From Pseudodesulfovibrio cashew (lineage in GTDB: Bacteria; Desulfobacterota; Desulfovibrionia; Desulfovibrionales; Desulfovibrionaceae): a DNA stretch of 64,000 nt. The stretch lies in NCBI RefSeq assembly GCF_009762795.1, contig NZ_CP046400.1, forward strand, positions 1,031,501 through 1,095,500, given 5' to 3'. Position 1 is the first letter of the stretch. Every line of letters starts with the position of its first letter. Below are positions 29,165 to 39,187 of the stretch, piece after piece. The notes beneath the pieces were generated by a model. The model searched no databases. It was not told the origin of the DNA and worked only from the letters and a program-made list of their open reading frames with translations. The translations under genes were made by a program, and so were the position numbers.

Positions 29165-31171
29165 CTACAAAGGAAACACGTTGTAACTCTGCCCCGTGAA
29201 CAGGCCTATGACTGCATAGGCCCCGCCCATGAGAAAATCCCCCAGGACCAGGCCGACAAACAGGTAACGGACCCGGTTGTACAGGCTGGTGCCGCCGTAG
29301 TGCAGCACCAAATGGTTGCACAGCCAGCCCAGGAAAAACGGGAACCAGAGAATCTTCATCCCGCCCGAATAGGCGGCCAGGTAGCCGAGCGGATGCAGCG
29401 GCCACCAGGGAAATTTGTAGTAGCAGAAGATGAGCAGCGCCATGACCGCCGCGCCCGCGCCCGCGTAGGTGATCATCCACGGGTTTGGGCCCACGGGCTG
29501 GTCCACCAGCCGCTGCGCATTCTCGTAGTTGGCCAGCACGGTCCGGGTGGCCCAGTCCAGGCCCAGCTCACGCAGGCCGTACTTGTAGCCGAGGAAGAGC
29601 ATGGTCACGAAGGCCGTTGCCAGGGCCAGCACCAGCGAGACGCCGATGGCTGCCAGCACCAGGTTGCGCCGTTTGGCCTCCTGCCGGATTTTCGCGCCGT
29701 GGAACAGGGTCGGAGCAACGGCCTCGCGCACGTCCAGGAACAGGACCTTCTGCATGACGGCGGTGGCGGCCATGCCTGCCGCTCCGAAAAAGCCCGTGCC
29801 AAAGCAGCCCATGAGCGCGTCGGACGGAGCCGCGGTAAGCGTGAAGTACGGCAGCCCGCCCTGGCAGACCAACCGGCTGGTGACCAGCATGACCACCAGA
29901 AACATGAACGGCAGCAGCAGGGCCGCCGCAAGGGGCAGGCCGAAGAACCAGCACCAGGCCGCCAGCCCGAGCATGCCCAGGCACAGCCCCCACAGCGGCC
30001 AGACCGGCGGGTCCCACTCCCTGGGCGTGATGTCGAACTTGCCTTTGTGCTCGACCACCTCGGAATGGCACGCCGGGCGCAGCATGCAGGTGATCGTTTC
30101 CTTGAGATGATGGCGGGCCAGCCAGACCAGGAAGAGGAAGAAGACCAGGTAGGAACCTATGGTCTGCGCACCCTCGGGCCGTGCCAGGTCCGGTCCGAGC
30201 GTGGTGCCCAGGGCGGCCTCGGGGAGCTGCCAGCCGAGCACGTAGAGCAGGCCGAAGAGCAGGCCGGACAGGATGTAGAAGACCCACATGGAAAAGGATA
30301 TCTGCCGCGTGGTCAGGAAGGCGAAGCCAACAAAGGCGGGAATGAAATAGAGCTTGAGCTTGTAGAACCCGGAGAACAGCCCGAACTTGGGGAAATAGCT
30401 TCCGGCAAGGACCAGGGTCGGCATCTCGGGCACGGACGGGTAATAGAAATGAAGTCCGTTGAGCAGATGCAGCGCCCCGGCAAAGGTCAGCCCCATGAGC
30501 AGGTAGCGGTCGGTCCACCAGGACAGGAACAGCTTCTGGTCCAGGGCCTCGCCCATGAGCATGGGCACGCGCAGCAGCGGGAAATGCACCCGCTCATTGA
30601 CCACCCACTGGCGGCCGAACAGGGACATCAGGCAGATCATGACGAAGAACGCGCCCAGGATGAAGCAGGCCCAGACTGAGAGCACGGGCAGCCAGACGTC
30701 CCAGGGGATGTGCCCGAGAACGGCGGTGAAGGACATGTCGCGTCCGCCCTTGAGGCCCTCGAAGAAGGTGTTCACCGCCTGGGCCGAATGGGGGAACCAG
30801 GACTCGGGCAGGAGCGGGGTCAGGACCTCGGTCCAGCGGTAGGCATCCTTGGCGAACCGCTCGGGCGCGGTGATGTTGATGAAAAAGGTCTCGCTCAAAC
30901 CGGCGTAGCCGATGGCCGTGAACAGGACCGTCATCAGCCAGATGACCATAAGCTCCACCCCGGAAAAGAACGGCGGACGGCGGGTCAGGCGCGAGGCCAT
31001 GGCGTCTATGACGAAGAGCCAGGCCACAATGAAGAATGGGGCCAGAGGAAAATGTCCCCCGCCCAGGGGCGTGTTGTGCAGGACGGTGTTGTTGTAGGGC
31101 GTGAACACGCCCAGGAGGAGCCCCAGCACCAGGCCGGTCACCAGCGCCCGCATTCTCAGCCGTCCGTTCAT
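29165..31171 (-). CDS. DUF6785-type polytopic membrane protein
   Basis: The 668-residue protein has about 14 hydrophobic segments. The N-terminal part (MRALVTGLVLGLLLGVFTPYNN, PPFFSGVELMVIWLMTVLF, GLSETFFINITAPERFA) and the C-terminal part (NPWMITYAGAGAAVMALL, KFPWWPLHPLGYLAAYSGG) match my memory of the DUF6785/DUF6784 families described mainly from planctomycetes and deltaproteobacteria. They are OPT-like in topology. Function is not known. The start codon overlaps the stop of the giant FtsX gene by four bases (ATGA), so translation is coupled. Its neighbour downstream is the OPT-like transporter. Confidence 0.65.
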   Translation of the reverse strand: MNGRLRMRALVTGLVLGLLLGVFTPYNNTVLHNTPLGGGHFPLAPFFIVAWLFVIDAMASRLTRRPPFFSGVELMVIWLMTVLFTAIGYAGLSETFFINITAPERFAKDAYRWTEVLTPLLPESWFPHSAQAVNTFFEGLKGGRDMSFTAVLGHIPWDVWLPVLSVWACFILGAFFVMICLMSLFGRQWVVNERVHFPLLRVPMLMGEALDQKLFLSWWTDRYLLMGLTFAGALHLLNGLHFYYPSVPEMPTLVLAGSYFPKFGLFSGFYKLKLYFIPAFVGFAFLTTRQISFSMWVFYILSGLLFGLLYVLGWQLPEAALGTTLGPDLARPEGAQTIGSYLVFFLFLVWLARHHLKETITCMLRPACHSEVVEHKGKFDITPREWDPPVWPLWGLCLGMLGLAAWCWFFGLPLAAALLLPFMFLVVMLVTSRLVCQGGLPYFTLTAAPSDALMGCFGTGFFGAAGMAATAVMQKVLFLDVREAVAPTLFHGAKIRQEAKRRNLVLAAIGVSLVLALATAFVTMLFLGYKYGLRELGLDWATRTVLANYENAQRLVDQPVGPNPWMITYAGAGAAVMALLIFCYYKFPWWPLHPLGYLAAYSGGMKILWFPFFLGWLCNHLVLHYGGTSLYNRVRYLFVGLVLGDFLMGGAYAVIGLFTGQSYNVFPL

Positions 31172-34100
31172 GCCTCATCCTCCTTGTCGGCGTCTTCCAT
31201 GTGGTCGCTCAGGTCCAGGGCGTACTTGCCCACGGCCTCGTCATCCAGGGAACGCCAGGCCAGGAGCTGCTTGCGCAGGTCGTTGAGGAAAGTCTTATTC
31301 AGGGATTCCCACGCCTTGAGCTCGCCCGCCTCGCGCTGCAGGACCACCTTGATCTGGCGGAATCCCTGATACAGGTCCGAGGGACAGAACACGAGCTGGA
31401 CCTTCTGGCGCACGCCGAAGTCGAACGGGGCCAGCCAGACGCGCAGATCCATGGTGAAGCACGCCTCATCCGGCAGCTCCAGGACGGACGGCGTTCCGCC
31501 TGGCAGCGTGTTCTCCTCCAGATCCAGGAAGTTGCAGCGCATGTCATCCGTGCAGAACGAACCGTGGGACACGTCATAGTGCGCGAGGTAGTAGCGGCGC
31601 AGGAAGCCGCCCGCACTGGCCATTTCGTTCAGCTTGATCAGGAACGGCAGGATCACGGTCAGGGTATCGCCCTCCGGCTTGGGCATGGTCCAGGACTTGT
31701 TCACGTCCGGGATGGCGATCTGCGCCGCCACCTTGGCCGGGTACAGGGCCGAGATAAGGACCACGGCGATGACCAGCACCATGGCTGCCACGCCCGCAGT
31801 GGACGAATAGTTGGCGGTCATGCCCTCCCACAACGGTGTCCCGGCCAGGAAGGCCGACGACCCCTGGGCCAGCAGGTAGCCCACCACCACGGAGATGACC
31901 GCGAAGGCCAGGGCCTCGGCAATGAACAGGAAGGCCACGTGCGGCGGGGCCAGGCCCACCGAGGTGTAGACCGCGATCTCGGGTTTGCGCTCGTAGACCG
32001 AGCCGATCATGGTGTTGAGCACGATGAGGATGGAGATGCCCAGCGGAATCAGGATGTTGGCCATGCCCGAGTAGCTCACCGCGTCGGTTGCGAAATAGAG
32101 GGAGGTGCCCTTGTCCGGCCCGTCGGCCACGCCCTTGAACAGGAGCATGCCGAAGCGGTCGCCCAGGTCGCCCGTGGCCTCGGCGCTGCCGGGCGCGGGC
32201 TTGACCGCGATACCCTTGAGCTTGCCCGTGGACAGGGAGAGCAGGACCTCCGCCGGGACGAAGATGGTCTCGTAGCCCGGGATATGCTGGTAGCGGGACT
32301 CTGCGGCGGCAACGTCCTCGCCGTCTTCCAGGGCCTCGGCCTCCACCTCGGAGAGCTGCGTGGCGGCCTGGTTGGGAAAGACGATGGGGGTCACGGGCTC
32401 GCCGTCCAGGTCCGGGTTGTTCCTCAGCCCGTCGTCGGCGAACACGCCCACCACCTTGATCTTCAATCCCCACAGATCGACAGTGTTCCGGGCCGGATCG
32501 TCGGGATCGGCACCGAGCTGCTCGGCCATGCGCTCGGAAAGCAGCATGGCCTCCCGCTCGCCTTCGCTGAACCAGCGGCCCTTGACCAGGATGCGGTCCA
32601 GGCCCGAGACCTCGGGTTCGCGCCAGGAGAGCCCGACCAGACCGCGCGCCTGGCTCTGCCTGCCGTTCAGGGTCACCGGAATGAGCGGCGCGCGGGACTT
32701 GTCCGAGGTGAAGCCCGTGTCGTACCAGGCGCGAGGCGCGACCACGCCCTTGCCCGAGTAGGCGTTTTCCACCACCGAGAGGGCCTCCACCGGCACGTCC
32801 TGCCAGTTGAAATACTTGAGCAGCCGTCCGGAGTAGGTGGCCTGGTCGCTGAATCGGGCCCATCCCTTCTGACGCACGGACTTCACCGTGGTGAAGTTCA
32901 TGATGGTGAAGGTCAGGATGACCAGGGTGACGAAGGTCAGGAAGGTGCGCACGGGCCGCCGCTTGAGGTTGCCCACGCCGAGGACGAAGGCCGCGCCGAA
33001 GGCGGCCGCCGGGCTGATCCCGGTCAGCTTGATGTGCGCGCTGCGCTTTTGCAGCTCGACCATCTCACGCTCGAAGCGGAAGAAGATGATCAGCGAGACC
33101 AGCAGCGACAGGGCCAAAATGAAGAAGGCGAGGATGACCACCAGCGGCGAATAGGTGAGCTGGAAGGCCGGATGGACCAGGTAGACCACCCCGATGATGG
33201 CCGCCAGGAAGCCGCCAAAGGCCATGATGCGCTTCTTGATATCCACGAAGGAGAAGAAGAGGCGCTCCATGCAGTAGGCGAACGGCACGAACAGGGCCAC
33301 GTAGAAGAGCACGCCCACGAGCACGTCCTTCTGGGTCTTGTCCACGTCGTTGTACACCCGGCTGGCCTTGGCCAGGGAGGAGCGCGCCGCCTCGACGAAC
33401 TTGTCCCACGTCCGGCTCTCCCGATACTTTTCGGCACGAGCCAGGTCCTCGTCGCCCAGCCGCCGCAGGGTGCGGATGCGTTCGTTGACGATGCCCTTGG
33501 ACTCCAGGCTGTCGATGCGCGGCCCGAGCAGCGCCCACATGTCGCGCGCGGCGCGGTACTCGGTCAGAGGCACGGTGGGCCACGCCTTGGCCAGGTATCC
33601 CAGCCCCTGCGGATGCTTCCGGTCTGCGTTGAGCAGCAGAACCTTCTTCTCGAGCACGGTGTCGGACAATGTCAGCTTGACCGGCGTGTCAGGCTCCAGA
33701 AAGAGCGTGCCCAATGTGGAGCTGCGGGTATCCAGACGGCTGTACCAGTAGCTGACCGGCGGAGCCTCGGTGCGGCCGTCGATGAGCACCGGGCGGTAGA
33801 GATATTTGAAGGAGCGCGGCTCGAACATGTCGAACACCGTGGTCTGGGTGCAGGCGAACAGGATCAGGTCCGTGGCCTGGACCGCGCGCTTGAGCTTGAT
33901 CCGGTAGGCGGCCTTGCCGGTCTTGGGCTTGTCGATGGCCCAGTCGGCCAGGCCGGTCTCCTCGTTGAACTTGAAGGCCTCGACCACGGCCTTGTGGTAG
34001 CTGACCTTCCTGTTGGCCAGGCCCGGAATGCGGAACTCGCCCGCGGTGTCCACCATGCCGTAGTTGCGGGTGCGCCACTGGAAGGCGAGTACGACCAGGC

Positions 34101-36129
34101 CGGTGCCCGGGCGGTCCGGGAAAATCTCGCCCTTGCGCAGGAGATTGGCCCGCCCCTCCACGGTGACGAACTGGTTCTTGCCGCGCTTGCCCGCGTTGTC
34201 CAGGGGCTGCTCCACCAGGGCGGCCAGGAGCGCCTTGACCAGCGCGGCCTGACGCGCGGCGTAGCCGAAATCGATCCTGCCGGGCCGGTCATAGGGCGTT
34301 CCCCAGGCCTGCCGTACGTCATGCACTGTAGCCAGGGTCAGCCCCGGGAACCCGGCCAGGGCCATGGGCTCGCCGCCCAGCTCCGGGCGGTCGGGCAGGT
34401 AGGACTGCCAGGCGCGTTTGCCGGGCCGAAGCGTATCCTGGAACAGGGAGGCCGCCTCTGGGTTCTCCTTGCCGAATTGCTGGACCGCGCCCTTGAAGAG
34501 CGTGTCCACGGGCCGGAAAAAGGCGGTGCGGTTGACGTCCGGCTTGAGGTTGACGAGCCACCCCTTGTCGAAGCCGCCCACCCCGTCGCCGTGGCTGGAA
34601 AGATGAAGGGAGACATGGGCCGCGATGGACCGCTCCCCAATGGCGTCGCGCACGGCCCGGGCGGACGAGACGTCTCCGAGCTGGCCGGAGGCGTCCTCGA
34701 GAATGGCTGTCTGGTAGCGGATGACCCGGTCCACGAAGCCGGAAAGGATCGTCCGCTCTTTTTCCGGCAGGGGAAAATCGGAAACCGTTGAGTTGACCCA
34801 GTTGAGCCGCTTCAGGGTGATGCGCCGGTCCGCCAGCTGCCGGATGCGCGCCTGGCGCTCGGTCTCGGCCATGCCCATGGCCTGATGCCGCCCCCTGCCT
34901 CCGTGCCTGCCGCGTCCCATGCCCATGCTGCCGGGCTCCATGCCCATGGCTCCCGGCTCTCGCATGGGGCCGTGACCCATGAGCCGTAGCCGCATCAATT
35001 CGTTGGTCAGCTCGTCCTCGGTATCCCGGACCACGGCCCTGAAGGCCCGCTTGACCAGATCGATGCGGTCCGGGGTGAGCAGGGACTGGTCCAGCCCGTG
35101 CATGGGCCGCAGGATTTCGAGCACCCGCCCGGCCTCCAGCACCCGCCGCTCCAGCTCGCCCTTGCGCTTCTTCAGCGCCTTGCCCTTGGTCACCAGGGCC
35201 CAGGTGAATTCGCGCATGCCCGCCTGGGCGACGCCCTTGCCTGCCGAGGCCAGCAGGAGTACCGACCGCTTGGGCGGATGGGTCCGGAACCAGGCTGCGG
35301 TGTCCATGAGAGCGGCCAGAGACAGTGCCTCACCCGCGCCCGGGGATTCGCCCGCCACCAGGGCGGTGGAGTCATAGGGCGCCTCGATGATCACGGTCTG
35401 CCCGGCCAACTCCGGGTCACCACCCTCGATCATGCAGTAGACGTTGTCCCCGCGAACATTGCGCCAGGCCGAACTCGAGGTGAGCCGGGCCATGCCCAGA
35501 TCCTGGGGCCCCTGGGTCAGGAACGCGGTGCCGAACAGGGTCTTGGCCCGCTCGCGGGAGAGCCAGAAAGTCGGGAAATCCACCGGAGTGAGCTCCAGCT
35601 TGGACTCGAAGAGCCGCCTGGGAGCGGCCCCGCCGTCTCCGCCCCGGCCTAGAAAGATCAGGGCGCGCGCGCCGAGCATGGCCGCGTTGTTCCAATTCTT
35701 GCCCGAGTCCATGTCCATGAGCACAACGGCCCCTTCCACATCCAGCCCGTTGAAATCACTGATGCGGCCTTCGCCCACATAGAGCACCGGGCCGTCGATG
35801 CCCGGAGGAGCCACCGCGCCGGGCGACAGGGCGTTGGAGCGGAGCTGCTTGAGCTCCACGGAACGGCCCTCGTCCGCAAGGGTCAGGGACGCTCCCTGAT
35901 GCTCGATCACCGGCACGTGGAAGGACTGCCGCCCGATGGTCGCCCGGGGAAAGAGCGAGCGGAACTCGGCCTCGACCATCTCCGCAGCGCGGTATGCGCC
36001 CCGGCTGCCGGGAGAGCGGTCGCCCAGAGTGGACAGACGACGCAACAGATCGGCCCCGTCCGCTCCGGCGGGAGAGGCCGCCAGCAGGACGGCCAGGAAA
36101 AGGAGGAAATGCAGCCCGCGCCGAACCAT
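31168..36129 (-). CDS. Giant FtsX-like permease with an inactive peptidase-M28-like extracytoplasmic domain
   Basis: The protein has 1653 residues. A signal peptide occupies 1-23 (ending AGA-D). A PA-like region at about 80-240 is followed by a peptidase-M28-like domain split in two (about 245-310 and 500-640). The M28 metal ligands are replaced: the HYD motif reads PYDS (251-254), GADDN reads GAGEA, the double Glu is ASAGK, and the late histidine is missing in WGTPYD. A Met/Gly/His-rich insert lies at 384-420. Helices are near 935-955, 965-1018 and 1060-1080, and a canonical FtsX core at 1355-1470 with YERKPEIAVYTSVGL. A C-terminal beta-rich domain ends the protein. It lies three bases after the ABC ATPase gene. 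Confidence 0.88.
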   Translation of the reverse strand: MVRRGLHFLLFLAVLLAASPAGADGADLLRRLSTLGDRSPGSRGAYRAAEMVEAEFRSLFPRATIGRQSFHVPVIEHQGASLTLADEGRSVELKQLRSNALSPGAVAPPGIDGPVLYVGEGRISDFNGLDVEGAVVLMDMDSGKNWNNAAMLGARALIFLGRGGDGGAAPRRLFESKLELTPVDFPTFWLSRERAKTLFGTAFLTQGPQDLGMARLTSSSAWRNVRGDNVYCMIEGGDPELAGQTVIIEAPYDSTALVAGESPGAGEALSLAALMDTAAWFRTHPPKRSVLLLASAGKGVAQAGMREFTWALVTKGKALKKRKGELERRVLEAGRVLEILRPMHGLDQSLLTPDRIDLVKRAFRAVVRDTEDELTNELMRLRLMGHGPMREPGAMGMEPGSMGMGRGRHGGRGRHQAMGMAETERQARIRQLADRRITLKRLNWVNSTVSDFPLPEKERTILSGFVDRVIRYQTAILEDASGQLGDVSSARAVRDAIGERSIAAHVSLHLSSHGDGVGGFDKGWLVNLKPDVNRTAFFRPVDTLFKGAVQQFGKENPEAASLFQDTLRPGKRAWQSYLPDRPELGGEPMALAGFPGLTLATVHDVRQAWGTPYDRPGRIDFGYAARQAALVKALLAALVEQPLDNAGKRGKNQFVTVEGRANLLRKGEIFPDRPGTGLVVLAFQWRTRNYGMVDTAGEFRIPGLANRKVSYHKAVVEAFKFNEETGLADWAIDKPKTGKAAYRIKLKRAVQATDLILFACTQTTVFDMFEPRSFKYLYRPVLIDGRTEAPPVSYWYSRLDTRSSTLGTLFLEPDTPVKLTLSDTVLEKKVLLLNADRKHPQGLGYLAKAWPTVPLTEYRAARDMWALLGPRIDSLESKGIVNERIRTLRRLGDEDLARAEKYRESRTWDKFVEAARSSLAKASRVYNDVDKTQKDVLVGVLFYVALFVPFAYCMERLFFSFVDIKKRIMAFGGFLAAIIGVVYLVHPAFQLTYSPLVVILAFFILALSLLVSLIIFFRFEREMVELQKRSAHIKLTGISPAAAFGAAFVLGVGNLKRRPVRTFLTFVTLVILTFTIMNFTTVKSVRQKGWARFSDQATYSGRLLKYFNWQDVPVEALSVVENAYSGKGVVAPRAWYDTGFTSDKSRAPLIPVTLNGRQSQARGLVGLSWREPEVSGLDRILVKGRWFSEGEREAMLLSERMAEQLGADPDDPARNTVDLWGLKIKVVGVFADDGLRNNPDLDGEPVTPIVFPNQAATQLSEVEAEALEDGEDVAAAESRYQHIPGYETIFVPAEVLLSLSTGKLKGIAVKPAPGSAEATGDLGDRFGMLLFKGVADGPDKGTSLYFATDAVSYSGMANILIPLGISILIVLNTMIGSVYERKPEIAVYTSVGLAPPHVAFLFIAEALAFAVISVVVGYLLAQGSSAFLAGTPLWEGMTANYSSTAGVAAMVLVIAVVLISALYPAKVAAQIAIPDVNKSWTMPKPEGDTLTVILPFLIKLNEMASAGGFLRRYYLAHYDVSHGSFCTDDMRCNFLDLEENTLPGGTPSVLELPDEACFTMDLRVWLAPFDFGVRQKVQLVFCPSDLYQGFRQIKVVLQREAGELKAWESLNKTFLNDLRKQLLAWRSLDDEAVGKYALDLSDHMEDADKEDEA

Positions 36130-36132
36130 GCG

Positions 36133-36915
<783 letters not shown>

Positions 36916-36988
36916 ACAATCTTCCCTCGACCGCAGGCCCGCGCGGTCGCGTCTTGGTGTCGCGGGTGCGGCGCACCCGCCCTGCTCC

Positions 36989-37693
36989 CTAGTGTTCCGC
37001 CCTGATGGCCTTGATAGGCTCCATACGCGCGGCAAGCAGCGCCGGATACAGCACCCCCACCAGGCTCAGGAAACAGCCGGCCAGGGTGGCCAGCCCCACG
37101 GAAATGGCGGCGTCCGCAAGTGAAAGGCCGGACAATGCGCCCAGGCCGAAGCTGACGGTTCCGGCCAGCAGGGAGAACAGGCACCCGGCCAGCGCGCCGA
37201 TGGCTGCGCCGAGCAGCCCCTGCATGGCCGCCTCCAGCAAAAAAAGTTTGAGGATCATCGAGTCCAGAGCCCCGAGGCACTTCATGACCCCGATCTCGGC
37301 GAAACGTTCGGTCACGGACATGAGCTGGGCGTTGACGATGCCAACGGTGCACACAAGCAGTGAGAGCATGACGATCCACCGCTCCTTGGCCGACATGGCC
37401 ACCGCGCCCCTGGCCAGGTCCACGTCGTAGCCTGCCTTGGAGAGGATGCGGGCCGCTTCCTGCCCGTGCTCGCGGAGCAGCCCGGCGGCCACGTCGAGGT
37501 TGACCAGCACGAACGAAAGGAACGACACCGCCAGCACCAGGCTGGACACGGTGATCATCGACCGGAAAAACCGGACCCGAAGGCTCTTGAAGCTGATCTC
37601 CAGGGATTTGGAGAAGGGCAGCGTGATGAGCCTGTCAATGGACTTTCGCGACCCGCCCACACCGGTTGCGGACGGCGCGCCGTTGGCGCTCAT
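36989..37693 (-). CDS. Compact FtsX-like ABC permease
   Basis: The 234-residue permease has four predicted helices (about 45-68, 105-125, 150-180, 195-222). It contains the FtsX core: SVTERFAEIGVMKCLGALDSMILKLFLLEA and the ending YPALLAARMEPIKAIRAE. The large extracytoplasmic domain usual in MacB/LolC proteins is missing; the loop after helix 1 is only about 35 residues. The start at 37693 has GAGGTG just upstream; an ATG six codons earlier lacks such a signal. First gene of the leftward cluster, with a good promoter at 37739-37767. Confidence 0.9.
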   Translation of the reverse strand: MSANGAPSATGVGGSRKSIDRLITLPFSKSLEISFKSLRVRFFRSMITVSSLVLAVSFLSFVLVNLDVAAGLLREHGQEAARILSKAGYDVDLARGAVAMSAKERWIVMLSLLVCTVGIVNAQLMSVTERFAEIGVMKCLGALDSMILKLFLLEAAMQGLLGAAIGALAGCLFSLLAGTVSFGLGALSGLSLADAAISVGLATLAGCFLSLVGVLYPALLAARMEPIKAIRAEH

Positions 37694-37738
37694 GGCGTCA
37701 CCTCGTTTCATTAAGGAACTGATTTTCCACGTCTCCCT

Positions 37739-37767
37739 ACTCTAGGGCAAGGGGCCATCACTGACAA
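37739..37767 (-). promoter_or_regulatory. Sigma-70 type promoter of the ABC/OPT cluster
   Basis: On the reverse strand: TTGTCA (37767-37762), a 17-base spacer, and TAGAGT (37744-37739). It starts a few bases beyond the stop of the deacetylase gene and gives a leader of about 40 nt before the compact permease. Confidence 0.55.
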
Positions 37768-37769
37768 GT

Positions 37770-38597
37770 TCAAAAGGATGTAGAATACGCGAAAATGGCC
37801 TGATCAATGGAGACCTTGGTCTCGTCGGGCCCGTGAGGCTCAATGGCGGGATTGGCGGCCACGGCGGCCAGGCAGCGCTCGAGGAAGGTGAACGCCGCCT
37901 CGTTCATTCGCTGGTGATGGAGCATGACCCCCAGCCTGCCGTAGCGCACGGCCTCGGCGATGTCCTCCAGCAACCCGTCCAGCCCCTGGCCGGGGTCGGC
38001 CTCCCCGCGCGTGTGCAGGTCCACATTCACCGGGGTGTCGTGCATGCGCCGGGAGAGCTTGACCTTACGCCCTTCCCCCTGGGAGCGCGAGACATTGCGG
38101 AACCCGAGCTCCAGGAGCACCTCGGCGGTAACCTCGTCGAATCGGTTCCACGGCGGGGTGAACACCTCGCAGAAGTCGTCGCCCATGATATCCCGGAGGC
38201 GGTCCCGGCCACGGGAAATATCCATTCGCTTCTCGTGCCGGGTGCGGTCCGAGCCGAACTCGCTCTTCTTGCCGTATTTCTGGTGATTGACGTGCCGCCA
38301 GCCGTGCTGGTGCCAGCACCACAGCCGGTCGTCCCCGGCCCAGGACTTGAGCGTCTCCCAACGCGGCCTGGTCAGCCAGGCGGGGGTCACGGCCAGATGC
38401 AGCGGCAGTTGGTAACGGGAGAAGAGTTCCAGCATCCTCCGGCAGTTGTCGCCGGGCACGGCCACGTCGTCCGCGCGGAAAAAGGCCTTGGTCCCCTTGC
38501 GGGCCGAGTCCAGGGCCGCCTCCATTCCGGCGCACGCCGCTTCCAGCCGTTCAGGCGGAGCCAGCCAGCAGGACGCTATGGTCGATTTGACTATCAT
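37770..38597 (-). CDS. Polysaccharide deacetylase-like protein (NodB superfamily)
   Basis: The 275-residue protein has no signal peptide with the start at 38597. NodB-type motifs are visible: FFRADDVAVPGDN near residues 39-51 (metal/catalytic Asp pair), CWHQHGWRHVNH (metal histidines) and FTPPWNRFDEVT (the proline-tryptophan-asparagine loop). The end MLHHQRMNEAAF may hold the last catalytic histidine. The family removes N- or O-acetyl groups from polysaccharides; absence of an export signal suggests a cytoplasmic or carbohydrate-precursor substrate. The frame is open to 38732, but the extension is not protein-like. It precedes the ABC cluster on the same strand. Confidence 0.82.
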   Translation of the reverse strand: MIVKSTIASCWLAPPERLEAACAGMEAALDSARKGTKAFFRADDVAVPGDNCRRMLELFSRYQLPLHLAVTPAWLTRPRWETLKSWAGDDRLWCWHQHGWRHVNHQKYGKKSEFGSDRTRHEKRMDISRGRDRLRDIMGDDFCEVFTPPWNRFDEVTAEVLLELGFRNVSRSQGEGRKVKLSRRMHDTPVNVDLHTRGEADPGQGLDGLLEDIAEAVRYGRLGVMLHHQRMNEAAFTFLERCLAAVAANPAIEPHGPDETKVSIDQAIFAYSTSF

Positions 38598-38750
38598 GGT
38601 CCGTATAGTCTTAGCATGAAAGCGGGGAGAAAGGCAAAAGGTTGCAAGGTGATGGATTGAGGGCTTGACCGGTGAACGGGGTTCCCGATAACTTGACGGT
38701 GAAGGATTGTTTGTTACGACCGACAACGACAATCAAGTTTGGGAATTCAA

Positions 38751-39122
38751 GTGACGATACAGACGAAAACAACATTCCGAGACGGCTACATTCGGATCAC
38801 CACCACCGGGACCATGGTCTCCCGCGAGGAGGCCCAGGCCTATGGCGACTTCATCTTCGACTTAGCGCAGCAGCGCGGCACCAAGCTTATCCTGCTGGAT
38901 GAACGAGGCATGGTGGATGAGGAAGATGCCCTGGACGCCTACGAGGTGAGCGAAAGCGAGACCCTGGCAGAAATGGGCATGGCCGGTTTCCGCATCGCCC
39001 TGGTCTCGGCTCCGGCCAACCTCGCCATCAACCGCACCTGGGAGACGATCATGCAGAACCGCTCCATCAATCTCCGCGTCTTCTCCGACATGGAGAGCGC
39101 CACGGACTGGCTCACGTCCTGA
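38751..39122 (+). CDS. Small STAS/SpoIIAA-like protein, unrecognised family
   Basis: The roughly 123-residue protein starts at a GTG (TTG at 38739 is an alternative). Predicted alternation of strands and helices (GYIRITTTGTMVSREEAQAYG, TKLILLDERGMVDEEDALD, GFRIALVSAPANLAIN and FSDMESATDWL) resembles small SpoIIAA/STAS-like proteins that bind partner proteins, ending in an aspartate-tryptophan helix typical of them. I do not recognise a specific family and assign no function. It is divergent from the deacetylase and convergent with the LysR gene. Confidence 0.6.
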   Translation: MTIQTKTTFRDGYIRITTTGTMVSREEAQAYGDFIFDLAQQRGTKLILLDERGMVDEEDALDAYEVSESETLAEMGMAGFRIALVSAPANLAINRTWETIMQNRSINLRVFSDMESATDWLTS

Positions 39123-39187
39123 CCTTCAGGACACCTCCCCGAGAGAACTCCACCACAGCATCCCACGGGACAACGGACTCTCTCCCG

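Noticed and set aside
31201-34791. A 1196-codon rightward open frame opposite the giant permease
   Set aside because: Same shadow effect; the leftward frame has a signal peptide, membrane helices and an FtsX core.
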